Assembly: GCF_020379485.1 (NCBI RefSeq)
Contig: NC_063437.1
Span: 5,342,806 to 5,406,805, forward strand
Length of the DNA: 64,000 nucleotides
DNA from: Brassica napus
Lineage: Eukaryota > Streptophyta > Magnoliopsida > Brassicales > Brassicaceae
Direction: 5' to 3'
The number at the start of each line of letters is the position of its first letter. The first letter of the stretch is position 1. A program made the translations under genes and the position numbers. Below are positions 27,991 through 40,627 of the stretch, in pieces. The notes under the pieces were generated by a model that searched no databases, had not been told where the DNA came from, and saw nothing but the letters and a program-made list of their open reading frames with translations.

Positions 27991-28200
27991 ATGCGTTGGA
28001 TTTTTACTAGTGAATCAATTATATTGCATGTAAATTAAATTTATCCAAAGACCCAATATAAAGTTAAGCTGGGCCTGAACATAATGAGTATTTCAAATAA
28101 AAATATCCGAACAAGTATCCAAACCATCATGAGTCCGAAAAGATATGAACTGAACTAAACCTGATCTTAATATATAAAATACCCGAAAAGGCCATATACG

Positions 28201-28357
28201 CAGGGACAGATGTAGGAATGTATTTTGGTGAGGGCACATACATCATGTCTATCTTTCAATCGGGGGCATTTCATAGACACTACACTAATTACTGAAGGAG
28301 AATGTAAAATCAGATAGGGGCATGTGACCCGTTTGCTTGGCTGTATGTCCGCCCTGG
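28201..28357. mobile_element. 157-bp hAT-like MITE, copy 2
   Basis: This is the same element in copy 2 of the tandem duplication, starting CAGGGACAGATG. The flanking repeats are CATATACG (28193-28200) and CATATACT (28358-28365), each one change from the copy 1 duplication. It was present before the segment duplicated. Confidence 0.75.
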
Positions 28358-29749
28358 CATATACTGCTACACTCAAACATCCGAAAACCCAAAATACATG
28401 AACTGAACCCGCATGGTTAACCGAATCTGCCACCCTTATAATATTGAATTTGTTAGGACAAAAAGGTCTTCTCGTTAGTTGCAAGTTAATGTACAAAATG
28501 ATGTTTACTTTGTACAAGATGATACTTAAATAGAGTAACCCAGATTATACAAATAATTAACTATGGAACGAGGTAACGCTTTAGCTGACTATTACAGATT
28601 AGTATTTTCCTCATGATGTAGTGAAGCTAGGTGAAACTCTCATGATCTTATCTTACTAGTATGGCAGTAAGAGTATGGAATTGCCCTAGATACAAAGCTT
28701 TTGTTAGTACATCCACAATTTATTAACATTGTATATAATATTTCTTATTAAATTTTAATAATCTATTATATTAAAATTGAAGTACGAAACAATATTTACC
28801 TATTTTTAAGTGATTTCTTACTTCTTCTTTCTTTTTGAAAGAATTTAAACCACTTTATTTATTGTCTTTTCCAAATAATTCGATCTTATTTATCACAAAA
28901 TACAAAATAGAACTTCCCTAATTTAAGTGTTTTGATTATATTTTTTACATTTATTTTTTCACTCTTCTTAATTACTTCATTAATTATATTTACCGTAATC
29001 ATTCGACAGCATTTGTTTTACTGTTAACTAAAATAATTTCACAAGTTCGAATAAAATTGATTAATTCATGACAAGAATTCAACCGGTTAATAACTTTTTG
29101 TTTATTTGTTTACAAAATCAATTAGACATGAGCATCCAGGTACCCGATCATTTTTTAGGTATCAGATTTTTGGGTTAAAATTAAACTTTGTTCGGATATT
29201 ATAAATTTTTGGGCGGGGTTCGGACTCGGATCCTTCCAGGTTCATCTAAAAATATCCAAATAAATTATATGTTTAGAAATGTCATTAAAAAATTTATAAA
29301 AATGTAAAAATTAACACCCGTAAAGACATGCGGATTAAATTCTAGTTATTATTTAATATTTGAGTCACCACTAAAACATTTATGGCTTCATCCCTGTCCC
29401 CAGCCAAAGCCATGCGAAAACTAATAACATACATGATGAATAAAAAAATATGCCTTCATTCATACCAAAATAAGAAAGATATCTTAGCAATATCATTGTC
29501 ATTTTGAAAGAAAATTAAAAAACTGAATAATAATTTTAATTATATAATTTTTTTTTACGTTTCACAAACTCATTGACTAAACTTTAAAAACTAACATTAT
29601 TTAAAAATTAACTTGTGGTAGATAAAATAGCTAAGTCACTTAATCTTTGCTGTGACATTTTTTTTGAACCTAAAAATTAGAAAATATAACTTGTGACATA
29701 GTTGAACAAAGATAACAGTCTTTTTTTTCCAGCAAAATAATAGATTCAA

Positions 29750-30235
29750 TTAAGATTCTGCAAACCAAACAGATAACTCTGTGCCCATGTGGATAACAAA
29801 AGATGACTATTTTTAGCACTGCGTGCAAGACTACCCCGTCCTTGTGTTGTGCGTTCGTGATACATGAATCAGCTCTGAGTGAGTGAAACTCACTTTTAGT
29901 AGCTGAATATCTCTTAGGCATGTTGCAAAAATAGACCATTCTTTTGGTTCTAAAACCATCTTCACAAATTGAGAATAATCCGTTGCGAACGTTACATGAA
30001 ATTGTCTTAGATTTCTCACACTTTCTATTGCCAAAATGAGAGATTCAAATTCTGAGTTGAAGAGCGAAAGGATGGATTTTGCATTTGTTTCCCCATTAGC
30101 CCATCAGGACCCTCTAATATACTAAATCATCCTTGGTCCGAATAAATATCCTTTTCTTTCCATGAACTATATACGAAACACCATTTATCTGGTATTTGAG
30201 GTAGTGTTAAGTCCTCCACCCTTGGTTGGGGATCC
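29750..30235 (-). pseudogene. LINE RNase H fragment, copy 2
   Basis: This is the duplicate of 18740-19229. Here VRNLRQFHVTFATDYSQFVK and ELIHVSRTHNTRTG are in frame (30034-29831), giving better RNase H resemblance in the middle. Stops elsewhere show it is a relic too. Confidence 0.65.
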
Positions 30236-30450
30236 CTTTTCGTCTTTGCTGCATGAGTAGTAACAACTTTTTAGCTTTTTATTATTTTATTTTTTTTAAT
30301 TTGTAAATTAATAATTGACTAATAAATACTTTTTTACCAGAAATCATTAACTTAATTAGAAAAAAAATTCCTGACAATTGTGTTAGAATTCTCCGATTCA
30401 AGTGATCTTTTGAGACGAAATTAATATTACATGCTTTGATTTTGGGTTTA

Positions 30451-31544
30451 AAAGAATTATATGCATCGACTCCAAAACTTCTGGTATTAAAAAATAACTT
30501 TTTTACTATGTCCCATATTTTACTTTTAACAATCTTAAACTTAAGCCATATATACATATTTTATTAGTTAAGATTAGTAATTAGTTAAATACATGTGATT
30601 AAGTATGGGGAAAATTTTTAATTTTGTCACAAACTTATATCACTTTTTTAATTTACCTTTAAAAGACAACTATTTCATAAATGCTCTAAATTTGTGATGA
30701 AAAAGATATAACTCTCATAAATCATTTATAAATGTTTAAAAATGATTTATATAACATAAACACAATTCTACCCCCTAAATACTAAACCCTAAACAATAAT
30801 TGTGGATCCTAAAATACACACTAATTATTTAGTAGTGATTATTTGTAAATACTAAGGAAGGATAATTTCGTGGACAACTATATCTTTAGAAGACAACGAG
30901 TACAATCAATTTGAACTAAGTAATAACTGAACAAGGGAGAAAAGGTCGAGTTCAGGATAATCTAGCTTAGGAGTTCGATGTTTATGGTGATAGTCTAGGT
31001 TTGGAAAAAGCGTCTCTTTCCTTCATCCTCTCTTTGTTTTTTTATAGTGGATCTTGTTAGCAACCTCCGCTATAGTCATGTTGTTATGTTGAAATCCCGA
31101 AGATCTCTGAGACTTTATAATTAGTGCGAATTCTGGAAGTCTCCTCAGAATATTATTTTTGACTCGGTGTTAGCTTCTTTGAATCGTTCAGGATCGAGCT
31201 CCGTTATGGTCTTATTCGAGACCGAGGTCGTCGTTTCATTCTTCCTACTCGTGCTCCAGATATGCGGGAGTTGAGCCATAAATATGTCTGGTTTCTGTAG
31301 TGGATTTGGGTCCAACAATAATCAGTATACTATTAACTCAAATGTTAGATTATATTTGTATTTAAAAGAATTGCTGAAAATTGGTATCCAATTTGTGGTC
31401 TTTCAGAAGTGTTTTTAGAAAATGTGTATTTATCAAGAGTCATTTATTTGTTAATAACAAAATCATTTGTCTTTTCTTGTTTGGTGAATGGAAAATGGTC
31501 AATTGTTTGGTGAATGGAAAATGGTCAATTCTAACTTCAGCATT
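30451..31544. other. Single-copy intergenic region beyond the tandem duplication
   Basis: AT-rich with no supported gene. A patch at 30900-31310 (TCGTTCAGGATCGAGCTCC, GAGACCGAGGTCGTCG) is more GC-rich and may be a retroelement remnant, but I recognise no domain. Confidence 0.4.
31477..31528. repeat. Perfect 26-bp tandem duplication
   Basis: TTGTTTGGTGAATGGAAAAT plus GGTCAA occurs twice in a row (31477-31502 and 31503-31528). It abuts the left arm of the foldback element. Confidence 0.9.
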
Positions 31545-32690
31545 TTCCATCGTGCCTTTTCCTACCAAAACTTTGTTACTGTGCTAATTTCATTTAAAAG
31601 TAATATTTATTTCAAAAAAACAACTTAAACTATTAAATTCAAAGCGAATTTGACTTTGACCAAAATGAGATTAGTCAACCATACTAAATCAAATGCCAAA
31701 TATACACTTTCTACTGAGTCCAATGTCATGTGTCTAATTTATGATGAATCTGCTGCCACATGTAACTATAAAAAAAATTGAAAACACAAAAATGTATCAA
31801 AAGTTTTAAAATATTCTTAAATACAAAAAACTAAAATAATAAAAACCAATACAAAACTAAAATATAAAAATATAACCAAAAAACCGAAAACTATAAATAC
31901 CTGAAAACTCAAAAATATACTTGGAGCCGTGGGAGTTTTATAAATACCAAAAAGTAATTGAATAGCCAGAAAATTAAAATATATCAAATTCTAAAATATT
32001 CCCAAAACCTCAAAATAACAGAAAAAAAATCAGAGATTGTTAAATATATAGTGATACCAAAATAAATAAGTAACATATTAGATTATTTATTTATTTCATC
32101 GATTAAAATAGCAATTTAAAAACCCAGGTCATGTACTCTTGGACTTTTGGGTATCATTTAATTTTTGGTTATTTTGATTTTTGGTGTGGTTCGAATAATA
32201 ATATTAGGAACCGGCTAAGATCCGATAAAATTATGGTTTCAATTTGGTTTAGTTTCCCATTCAGGTATCCACTCGATTTTTGGTTCGGTTTTATTTTTTC
32301 GGGATTAGTGTTTTTGAGTTTTGAATATATTTTAGTTTTTTTTTAAAATATATTTATAGTTTTTGAGTATATTTTTGGTTTTTCAGGTAGTTATAGTTTT
32401 TCGGATTTACAAGTATATTTAGAGTTTTGCTTTTATTTTTGAACTGTATTTTTATATTTTTCAATTTTTGGGTTTTCTAGGTAATTTTTTTTTACAATTA
32501 CATGTGACGTCAACCGAAATTAGACATGTTTCATTTAACTCAACCAAAATAAATATTTGACTAAGCATGGTTGACCATTATTTTGGTTAAAGTTAATTTT
32601 GGCTTATATTTAATAGTTTACTTAAAATAAATGTTAGTTTAAGATGAAATCGGCACAATGTTAAAGTTGTAGGAAAAGACACTACAAAAG
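31545..32690. mobile_element. Foldback-type element with long inverted arms upstream of SBP2
   Basis: The left arm (about 31550-31760, starting CCTTTTCCTACCAAAACTTT) matches the reverse complement of the right arm (about 32490-32690, which reads TCTTTTCCTACAACTTTAAC on the minus strand), with substitutions and small gaps. Shared blocks include AAACTATTAAAT and TCAACCAT. The middle is built of AT-rich words that are also self-complementary (AAAACCGAAAACTATAAATA against TATAGTTTTTCGG). No gene and no clear target duplication. MULE or MITE origin is likely. Confidence 0.65.
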
Positions 32691-32900
32691 TTTGTGAAGT
32701 TGGAATAGACTCTTTTGCCGTTTGATGTCACATGCTCTATATACAGACATAAATAATAGTAATAACGACACAAGTCATATCGTCCTTATTCGCATACAGC
32801 CAAAAGCTTCAAACTGATAAGGTTAACATGCGTGCTAGTGATTGCGTTTTACTCAGAGACGTCTAGCTTGAGGACTTTACACACACTTACATATAGAAAG
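32691..32900 (+). promoter_or_regulatory. Probable proximal promoter and leader of SBP2
   Basis: A TATA-like CTCTATATACAG lies at about 32735, some 165 bases before the start codon, between the foldback element and the gene. The foldback ends only about 210 bases upstream of the ATG. Confidence 0.4.
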
Positions 32901-34861
32901 ATGTCGACAGGGACTGTATTGGCGACGGCGGTGAGCAATAGCGGAGGGAAAGGTTGTTGCAAGTCCGGTCCGGGTTACGCAAGCCCTCTCGCAGCCATGT
33001 CCGGTCCACGGGAAAAGCTCATATACGTCACCGCCCTCTACTCCGGTACACATTTCAGTTTCCCAAAAAGATTAAAACATGTTTATCTTAATTAAAAGTT
33101 TAGTGTCTTTTAATTGTGGGTTCCTCTGTATTTAAATAACTTTTGACATTTTTTGAACTGGGTTACAAAGGAACGGGGCTAGAGAAGCCGGACTACTTGG
33201 CTACGGTAGATGTAGATCCAAACTCACCAACATATTCAAGCGTCATTCATAGACTGAAGATGCCTTATATAGGCGACGAGCTTCATCACACTGGTTGGAA
33301 CTCTTGTAGCTCTTGTCATGGTGATGCCTCTGCTGATAGACGTTTCCTCGTATTACCAGGCTTAATGTAAGATCCTTGTTTGAACCACCTCACATCTCTA
33401 AATGATGAACTAATAGATGTTTTTTCTTTTTTTGTTTTTATGAAGATCTGGTCGCATATATGCCATTGACACAAAGACAGACCCAAAGGCCCCGTCCTTG
33501 TATAAAGTTGTAGAGCCTAAAGAGATTTTAGAGAAGACCGGACTGGCCTTCCCCCACACGTCTCATTGCCTTGCCACGGGGGATATGTTGGTCTCTTGCC
33601 TTGGTGACAAAGAAGGAAACGCAAAAGGAAACGGGTTTCTCCTTCTTGACTCTGATTTTAACGTCAAAAGCAGGTGGGACAAACCAGGGCATAGTCCAAT
33701 GTTTGGGTATGATTTCTGGTACCAACCTCGGTTCAATACGATGATCAGCACATCTTGGGGAGCACCTAAATCATTCTCCAAAGGTTTCAATCTCCAGCAT
33801 GTTGCTGATGGCTTGTATGGAAGTCATTTACATATTTATAAATGGCCAGAAGGTGAAATGAAACAGATTATTGACCTTGGTAATACTGGTCTCTTACCTC
33901 TTGAGGTAATACCATTACTCCAACATGTTACATTAAACGTGATGATCTTTTTCTATCAAGGAATATAATCTAGTGTGATATGTGGTTGTTGCAGATTAGA
34001 TTCTTGCACGACCCGTCCAAAGATATAGGGTATGTTGGGAGTGCCTTGTCGAGTAATATGATAAGATTTTTCAGGAACAGTGATGATACATGGAGCCATG
34101 AGGCAAGTAGAGTTTTTAAATGATCTTCATTTCCTTTTTTTTGTTTTTCCTTTTCTTTCAAATCTATGATTAACATGTTACACACAATCTATGGTTATTT
34201 GAATTGATTATTATTGTAGGTGGTTATATCAGTAAAACCATTGAAAGTAGAAAACTGGATTCTTCCAGAAATGCCAGGGCTTATCACTGACTTCTTGATC
34301 TCCCTCGATGATCGGTTTTTCTACTTTGTGAACTGGCTTCATGGCGACATTCGTCAGTACAACATCGAAGACCCTAAGAACCCTTTCTTAACCGGACAGA
34401 TTTGGGTGGGAGGACTGCTACAGAAGGGCAGTCCTGTTAAGGCTGTTAGAGAAGACGGTAGCACTTACCAGTTCGATGTTCCTCAGATCAAGGTTTGTTG
34501 TACCCTCGGAAAGAGCATTAGAGTTTCATTTTATATGAACTCTATACAACCTCTTCTTTTAATATGTCGATGTTTGCAGGGGAAATCTCTAAGAGGAGGA
34601 CCTCAGATGATCCAGTTGAGCCTCGATGGGAAAAGATTGTATGCAACGAACTCGCTCTTCAGTGCGTGGGACCGTCAGTTTTACCCGGAACTCATGGATA
34701 AAGGATCACACATTATTCAGATTGATGTTGATACAGAGAGAGGTGGTCTCTCAATAAACCCTGATTTCTTTGTTGACTTTGGGGATGAACCTGATGGTCC
34801 TGCCCTTGCTCACGAGATGAGATATCCTGGGGGAGACTGCACCTCCGATATCTGGATTTGA
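32901..34861 (+). CDS. SBP2: Selenium-binding protein, SBP2-like (intact)
   Basis: Exons 32901-33045, 33171-33366, 33446-33905, 33995-34102, 34220-34492 and 34580-34861 encode 487 aa, near the roughly 490 aa I recall for Arabidopsis SBP1. Intron 4 uses a GC donor (CATGAG|GCAAGT at 34103). Conserved features include CC at residues 19-20, [16 protein letters not shown] (about 89-104), [28 protein letters not shown] and the C-terminal [18 protein letters not shown]. Family members are cytosolic beta-propeller-like proteins that bind selenite through cysteines and are linked in plants to selenium and cadmium tolerance; the human relative is a methanethiol oxidase. [12 protein letters not shown] and YKVVEPKEI fit SBP2 better than SBP1. 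Exons 5-6 are nearly identical to the SBP1-like copy, probably through gene conversion. Confidence 0.95.
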
Positions 34862-34923
34862 ATCTGCACCTATGAAAGAGTAATGCTGAAATTTAATCGT
34901 TGTGTTTTGTAAAGTATAATAAA

Positions 34924-37791
34924 CTAGTGATACCTCCTGTGATACGCACGGATCAGCTTCAATGTCTTCCAAATCGCACGATCATAAGATTGTAATGATT
35001 ATAAAAATAAAATCGAATGTATCAGATTGAATATTCTAATAAAACCGAATTTCAATATAATTAAAAAAATATATTTTTGTGTCAGATCTAATATTTTATA
35101 CCAGAAAAGCTTGAATCATATGTATTAATAGCTTGTATCAGACCTATGTATTACTAGAAACTAGTATATACACCCTGTGCTATGCACGGACCAGCTTTTG
35201 TTTACATTTAAATTATTTTGTTTTAATCAAATGATAGTGTTTTATTTATTTTTAATATCAAAACTAAATACTATTTTAGTCACATTTGGTAGCTGGATTA
35301 AATGGAGACCAGAAATTAGGCGTGTAACATTTGAAGCAAAACATTTTGAAGGGTAAAACAATTACTGTTTACAAAAAAAAACAATTATTATGAATTTTCG
35401 AAAAAGCGATACATCTATGGAAGCAACAATTTCGTTGATAACTTTTTTTCAAAAAAAAAAACATGTGCATTGAACTTACATTTTGGGTTTCTTCTCCATA
35501 GCTTCTTTCTTTAGTCATCACTAACCTTGAATTCAAGGGTAAAACAAAGACAGATGTATAATTGTTAGTTGAGTATATTCTGTTATAGAAAACATATTTG
35601 TAAAAAACAAACCGATTAGTAAATACTCAATTTGTATCTGCTATATATTACCTAAAATTGCTGACAAAATTCTGATTTTTTTTCTTGTTTGAAAAAAGCT
35701 TTGAAACTGGAGTATATTTAAGTACTATCTTCAACCTCAATCATGCCTAAAGAATTAAAAAAAATGAGAGAACACTGAATTGAAAATGAAAGCAAATTAA
35801 ATCTGAAATAAAAACTTGTATAAGATGTAGAAGAATTAGAAACGATGGTAGAGAAAGAGATGGTAGGGAGAACAAATAAGTTTTTTGAATTTATAAAAGA
35901 GTTAATTGGTGTTAAAAAAAAACAGAGGGGGTGATCGGTTGGGTTGTAGGAAGTGACTTTAGCTTTAATTTTCATCTACAACCTTAAATACTACTAATCA
36001 TACCTTATCTTAGTTTTTAAAGCTACAACAAAAAAACTAAAGTTACTGCAAAAACATACAAAAAATGATTGTAAAAATCTTATTTTCTAAAACCCAACCA
36101 ATCACCCCCTCTAGTTAAACAGTTTGACTCGTGACATGATCTTTAGTTATAAATAACAGTTCTTTTAAGAAATTTGAACGGGTTGATAAAAAAAAAAAAA
36201 CGTGTTGACATTGACATGAAAAAATTTAGGGATTCAGTTCTTTTTTACCAAAGAATTGAAAATAAAAAAATTAAATTTTCTTATTGTTGTTTATTGAAAT
36301 ATCAAATATTTGAAAGAATATTGTGTACTGAATAAACTGCAGTAGTTGACAAAAAAAAGAAAAAAGAAAAAACTGCAGTAATATAAATATGTAGCTGCTA
36401 ATATATACCTCTGGTAATTTTGTCTCCCATCATCCCATGGCAGCATTGATTATGCCATCTTCGATGCGTCATGCTGATCTTTGCTCCTACAAATGTGAAA
36501 CGTACATAAACCAATTGTATTTTTGAATATTTGAAAGACTATAACTATAGAAAAAGTACCAAATTGCTCACCATCGAATGTTGAGGATGTTTTCAATCTA
36601 CCTATTGGTGTAAAACCTATTGAACAGTAGGAACTCGTTTACCTTTTATCAAAATATATTCTTCTTCATTTGTTTATTTTTTTCCTCTATAGATTGATAT
36701 TGTGCTTTAGGAGATTTCTAGTTGTGGTGACAAAAAAAAGAAGGAGATTTCTAGTTGCAGTAAAACATGGAACGGATTTCTCATAATTTGCCATCATTAT
36801 AATAACAATGAATCACTTACTTCTTCCTTTTAAAATGTGATGCTCCTGGTTTTGATAATTCAATCACAAATTTAAAACTTTTTGGTAATAGATAAAACGT
36901 AGAGAAGAAAGCCAGTACACTTACAGATTATATATTGGAGAGATGAAGAAAACAGTTTCATAAAAAAGTAACTAACGTGGTATTAAAATTCAGAGAAAAA
37001 TAAGGAATTTTTTAGGTAGTTGAGGATTGCATAAAAATGGGAGATGGCGAAAATTTGTCTTTATTTTAATTTTTTTTTGGTAAACATTTGCCAAATGTCA
37101 AAACATGATTCGTCAAGCGACTTGCACTTTAGTATATAAGGAATAATGGATTACTCACGCTCTCTTTTTCTAATTCCCTTTAAAATTTATTTTATAATAA
37201 AAAATATTTTATCAGTTTATGTTTAACAGAAGCTTGAATCATAGTTCCTTGCTATATAACAATCGTATACAAAGCTGAATTTCATCTATTCAAACAGATT
37301 TTAGATACTGTATAATTTAAAATATAAATGTTTTTACCTTTTTCCAAGAAAAGTTGAGGATAATTTTCCAAGTTGAAAATAACTTCATGTTTCTGATATT
37401 AATACTGGAACAAAACTCTGATTTTCTACCATTTATATTATGATAATAAAACCCTCTACTTGAATCATGCATATAGAATCATAAAAAATCGTTTCAGAAG
37501 AAAAGAGAATAGAAGAATAAGAAAGAGAGAAAACAACTATAGAAAATAATTGTTGTTTGAATGTTATGTAAAAAAAAGAAAAAAACAGTTGAAAGTTAAT
37601 GAATTAATATTGGAGCATGATGGATGGTGCCATGAGAAAAAATAGGGATTTGAAATTTGCAGTTACGAAAATATTTGAATTAGAAAACCGTGGCTTAATT
37701 TTTTTTTTTCTTAGGTTTTATAAAAAAAAATAAAAATTACATGTATCAAAATCTAATTGCTCTAGTGACTTGTGCTTTAGTATATAAAGGA
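34924..37791 (-). mobile_element. Nested Helitron-like elements downstream of SBP2
   Basis: Two minus-oriented Helitron-like 3' ends occur, CTAG at 34924 and at 35161, each with an imperfect hairpin (CCGTGC-ATAG-CACAGG type) inside it. Two matching 5'-like ends follow, reading on the minus strand TCCTTATATACTAAAGTGCA (at 37142) and TCCTTTATATACTAAAGCAC (at 37791). The simplest reading is a 35161-37142 element inside an older relative. The expected T after the 5' end is missing for both, so boundaries are approximate. The interior has no gene; a poorly supported frame at 35975-35718 shows nothing known. Confidence 0.5.
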
Positions 37792-37880
37792 GAAAAGGTA
37801 GCTAGATTCGTGTTTCGATCAAGACAATGAAAAGTTGTTCTACATTTTCATGCCTTAATATGTTACTATAAAACATTAAA

Positions 37881-38517
37881 AATTCCTTAAAAATACCCAA
37901 ACTAAATTTTATTGAACTTTTTAATACCCAAACTTTTTCGCTACCTAGTTTAATACTCCAAATAATTAAAATTTTCATTTAATACACAAAATTTCAAAAT
38001 TATGCCCCTTTTAATATACAAAACTTGTTTCATTGAAAATACTAATAAGTTTTAAACAAAATCTAAGAAAAAATAAAATTTTCTAATTTTATTTTAAAAT
38101 TTAAGAAAAAGGTAAACAATTAGGGAGAAATTTTTATAATTTAATTTTGAAGAAAAATAAATAAAGTTGTTTTCTGTTTCAGAAAACAAACTAAATTCAA
38201 TATTTAAAACTTAAAACTTTTATTAAAAAAATTGAATATTATACAAAATTAAGTTACTTTTATTTCACAAACAAAAAATGAAATTAGAATTTTTTGAGAT
38301 TATTTTTAAATTTTAGAGATTTTTTGAATTCGTTTGAAATCTATTAGTATATTTAATTAAAATGAAAAGAAGTCTGGGTATTAATATGGGCATATGTTTA
38401 AAAGTTTGTATATTAAAATGAGCAAAATAATTAGTTGGTGTATTAAACTGGGTAACGAAACAGTTTGGGTATTAAAAAATTTAACAAAATTTAGTTGGGA
38501 TATTTTTGGAATTTCCC
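37881..38517. mobile_element. Foldback MITE with about 170-bp inverted arms
   Basis: The left arm (AATTCCTTAAAAATACCCAA, then TTTTTAATACCCAAACT) is repeated as the reverse complement of the right arm ending at 38517 (GGAAATTCCAAAAATATCCC on the minus strand, then TTTTTTAATACCCAAACTG). The arms contain alternating AATACCCAAAC-type words. No gene. Open frames at 38381-38660 are read-through of the right arm. Confidence 0.7.
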
Positions 38518-40348
38518 TATTTATAATTATGTCCATGCCTTTGTGTTTTGAGCAATTCTGTAACATCCGCCGTTCGTTAGAATCACATTCAGCCATAACA
38601 AAAATTTCTTTATGGATCAGCACTAGCTTTTTTAACCAAAATGAACCGTCTTATATTTAAACTTAACTCCAATAGAAAACCGAAGTCTTAAATATCTTAA
38701 ACGAAACTTGAAGAAAACAAACATCCATTTTTTCAAAAGTTGGTACCACCCAAGACTTTTGCTCTTGCATATTTTTCATAAGTACCTGCAATAATGGAGG
38801 ATGAATATTGGGATTATTTAGTGACGGCATTCTAAAAACCTACGGACTCATGTCAAGACAAATAATACAACAAGCATAATTATAAACTAATATCACCTAC
38901 CATGCAACAATCCACAGCTAGACCTCAAAGACCAAATCCGCTCGTGGTCATTGGTTAGTTGGCACTTGGCACTGTCCAACCCACAATCCTATGTCAGTAT
39001 CTGTTATTGGTCTGTTAGTTCATTTGGCATTGTCCCCCCCCCCCCCCTCCCCCGGTCACTGTCTACCCCCGTCACTTCGGTTATGATGCTCTCAGTAGCT
39101 TGTCGACTTCATTGTTAACTGCTTTTGCTCTCTGGTCCGAGTTTTCTTCTCTTTTGTCTGATCTGCTTGAAATTTGGATCCACGTGCAGTTCAAGAGTTG
39201 TAATGGAGGGATCAGTTTCTCTCATGTCGACAGTGGACCAAGCGAATGTCGAGATATTGCTTTTGAGGAACTCAATGATATTCTACCTTTTATCTTTGGC
39301 TAAGTAGGCGCCGACTCTACCAAACAGATCACTAAAACTGAAATAATAGTTAAAGGTTTTATTTAGATCAGTCCTAAAACTCAAATTCATAAATAAGCCA
39401 TTCAACTATCGTTTCAATTACTATCAGATGTCTAAATCCTCGAAGGCCAACTCTCGTTGCAGATCAAATATACTTTAGACAAGCATTAAGAACCATTTGA
39501 TTTGTTCACTAAGTCCTAAACCAAATCTTGTTGCGATTAACAACTTAGCTCAGCTAGATTCAGTTCTGGTGTTGATTACAGTCTTGTGTCTCACAACTAT
39601 CCTACGATTAAGCTTCTAGTTAATTACTTTAGAAATGAGCAATAAGATCAAACCCGATGAAGGATACAATAAGATACCCAATCAGTTTTATAAATCACAA
39701 GTTCTTCATAACCTTAGAAAATTTCTCAATCTAATAAGCGAACTATTCAGACATGATCATGCAAAACATAAAAAAACTGATTATATTGCATAAAATAATA
39801 AGAGAAAGCAACACTGGAGTTCCAATCAATTTCTGAAAAATTCTATTATCTTCTCTCCAAAATCCCTCTAATATAAAATAATGCTTATCCTAAATAATGG
39901 TTAAAAATAGACAAATATAGGTTAAACACTTCTAGGGGTCTCTTTGCAAATAGGAAAACTTCAAGGCCAAAGTGAAATTTTTGAAACTTGAGTCGGGTTT
40001 TGCTAGACCGCATGAGTGTCGACCAATACACCAGGAGTATAGATCAACACTACTTCCAATTATCAACTCCGACTTCGGCACTTAGGGTTTTCTTCACTTC
40101 AAGCTCCAAATGGCTCCAAAACCTCCATAATACTTCAAAACGTACCTAAACCCAAAAGACCTTAAAACATATACGAAAAAACATGAAGACTCTATAAATG
40201 AATGTATACCATGGTTAAAACCGGTAAAAAGTGAGGTATATCAACTCTCACATACTTACCCTTTGCTTGCCCTCAAACAAAACTAGAATAAACTTGTGGA
40301 AAAAGTTTGAAAACGCAGGGGCTCACCTTTCTTTTATTAGACAGAAAG
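38518..40348. other. Intergenic region, retroelement debris
   Basis: No intact gene. It contains a run of 14 C at 39034-39047, an unrecognised 67-codon frame (39100-39303), and from about 39320 AT-rich DNA resembling the untranslated end of a minus-strand LTR retrotransposon (ACTCTCACATACTTACCC followed by GCTTGCCCTC at 40240-40270). Confidence 0.4.
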
Positions 40349-40627
40349 TGTCTCACATCGGTAGTTGGAAGGGATCCTAAGTAATATATAAGATAGATGG
40401 GTCACTCCACTTATTACCAATTGGTTTTAAGTTTGAAGTCCATCTAGCTTAGCATGGTATCAGAGCCCAATCCACGAAGTCCAACCCGATCCATCGATCT
40501 GGCCCAAAGTTTGTCCATCGATCCTTGCCCGAGCATTCCGAGATTAACGCTCAAAGAGCCATCATCTCGAGGGGGCGTATTAGATACAAAATGTCCCACA
40601 TCGGTAGTTGGAAGGGATCCTAAGTAA
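40349..40627 (+). mobile_element. TRIM retrotransposon with truncated second LTR
   Basis: The first LTR runs 40349-40454 (TGTCTCACATCGG...TTAGCA). It is followed directly by TGGTATCAGAGC (40455-40466), a primer-binding site complementary to initiator Met tRNA. A purine tract (GAGGGGGCG, about 40569) precedes the second LTR at 40592 (TGTCCCACATCGG...). That LTR matches the first for only 36 bases, up to AAGTAAT (40627), then stops abruptly at the gag sequence. The internal part is too short to encode protein. Confidence 0.85.

Larger units (their letters stand above)
20382..28012 (+). mobile_element. CACTA-1: complete En/Spm-type transposon (7631 bp)
   Basis: The terminal repeats are CACTAGTAAAAATC at the left and its complement at the right, followed by similar GCATAGCCACT sequence. 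A 3-bp target duplication, AAT, flanks it (20379-20381, 28013-28015). The homologous site in copy 1 of the tandem duplication lacks it. It holds two plus-strand genes with intact frames: a TNP2-type transposase (20894-24602) and a Transposase_24/TnpA-like gene (25304-27338). Dense GCCACG/CGTGGC motif arrays sit in both subterminal regions and also between the genes. Everything required for autonomy appears present. Confidence 0.95.
20248..28077. mobile_element. 196-bp hAT-like insertion split by the CACTA element
   Basis: Compared with copy 1 (CTTTAGATACATAATG at 17071), copy 2 has an extra CAGTGCCAGCTCTAGG...AGCTGGGCCTG. It totals about 196 bp once the CACTA element and its 3-bp duplication are removed (20248-20381 plus 28016-28077). 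The ends are loosely complementary (CAGTGCCAGCT / CAGGCCCAGCT), as in small hAT elements. I see no clean target duplication, so the class is uncertain. Confidence 0.5.
19457..30450. repeat. Tandem duplication, copy 2 (with CACTA element inside)
   Basis: Copy 2 matches 13322-19456. It lacks both Helitrons (uninterrupted AAGAATATGC near 19671 and AACAATTAAAC near 19692) but carries the CACTA element at 20382-28012, itself inside a further 196-bp insertion. Beyond 30450 (AGAATTATATGCATC) the sequence is single-copy, so this is the original right edge of the unit. Confidence 0.93.

Noticed and set aside
39034..39053. Run of 14 C followed by TCCCCC as a G-quadruplex or regulatory site
   Set aside because: A single homopolymer run with no gene nearby; its length is also unreliable in most sequencing.
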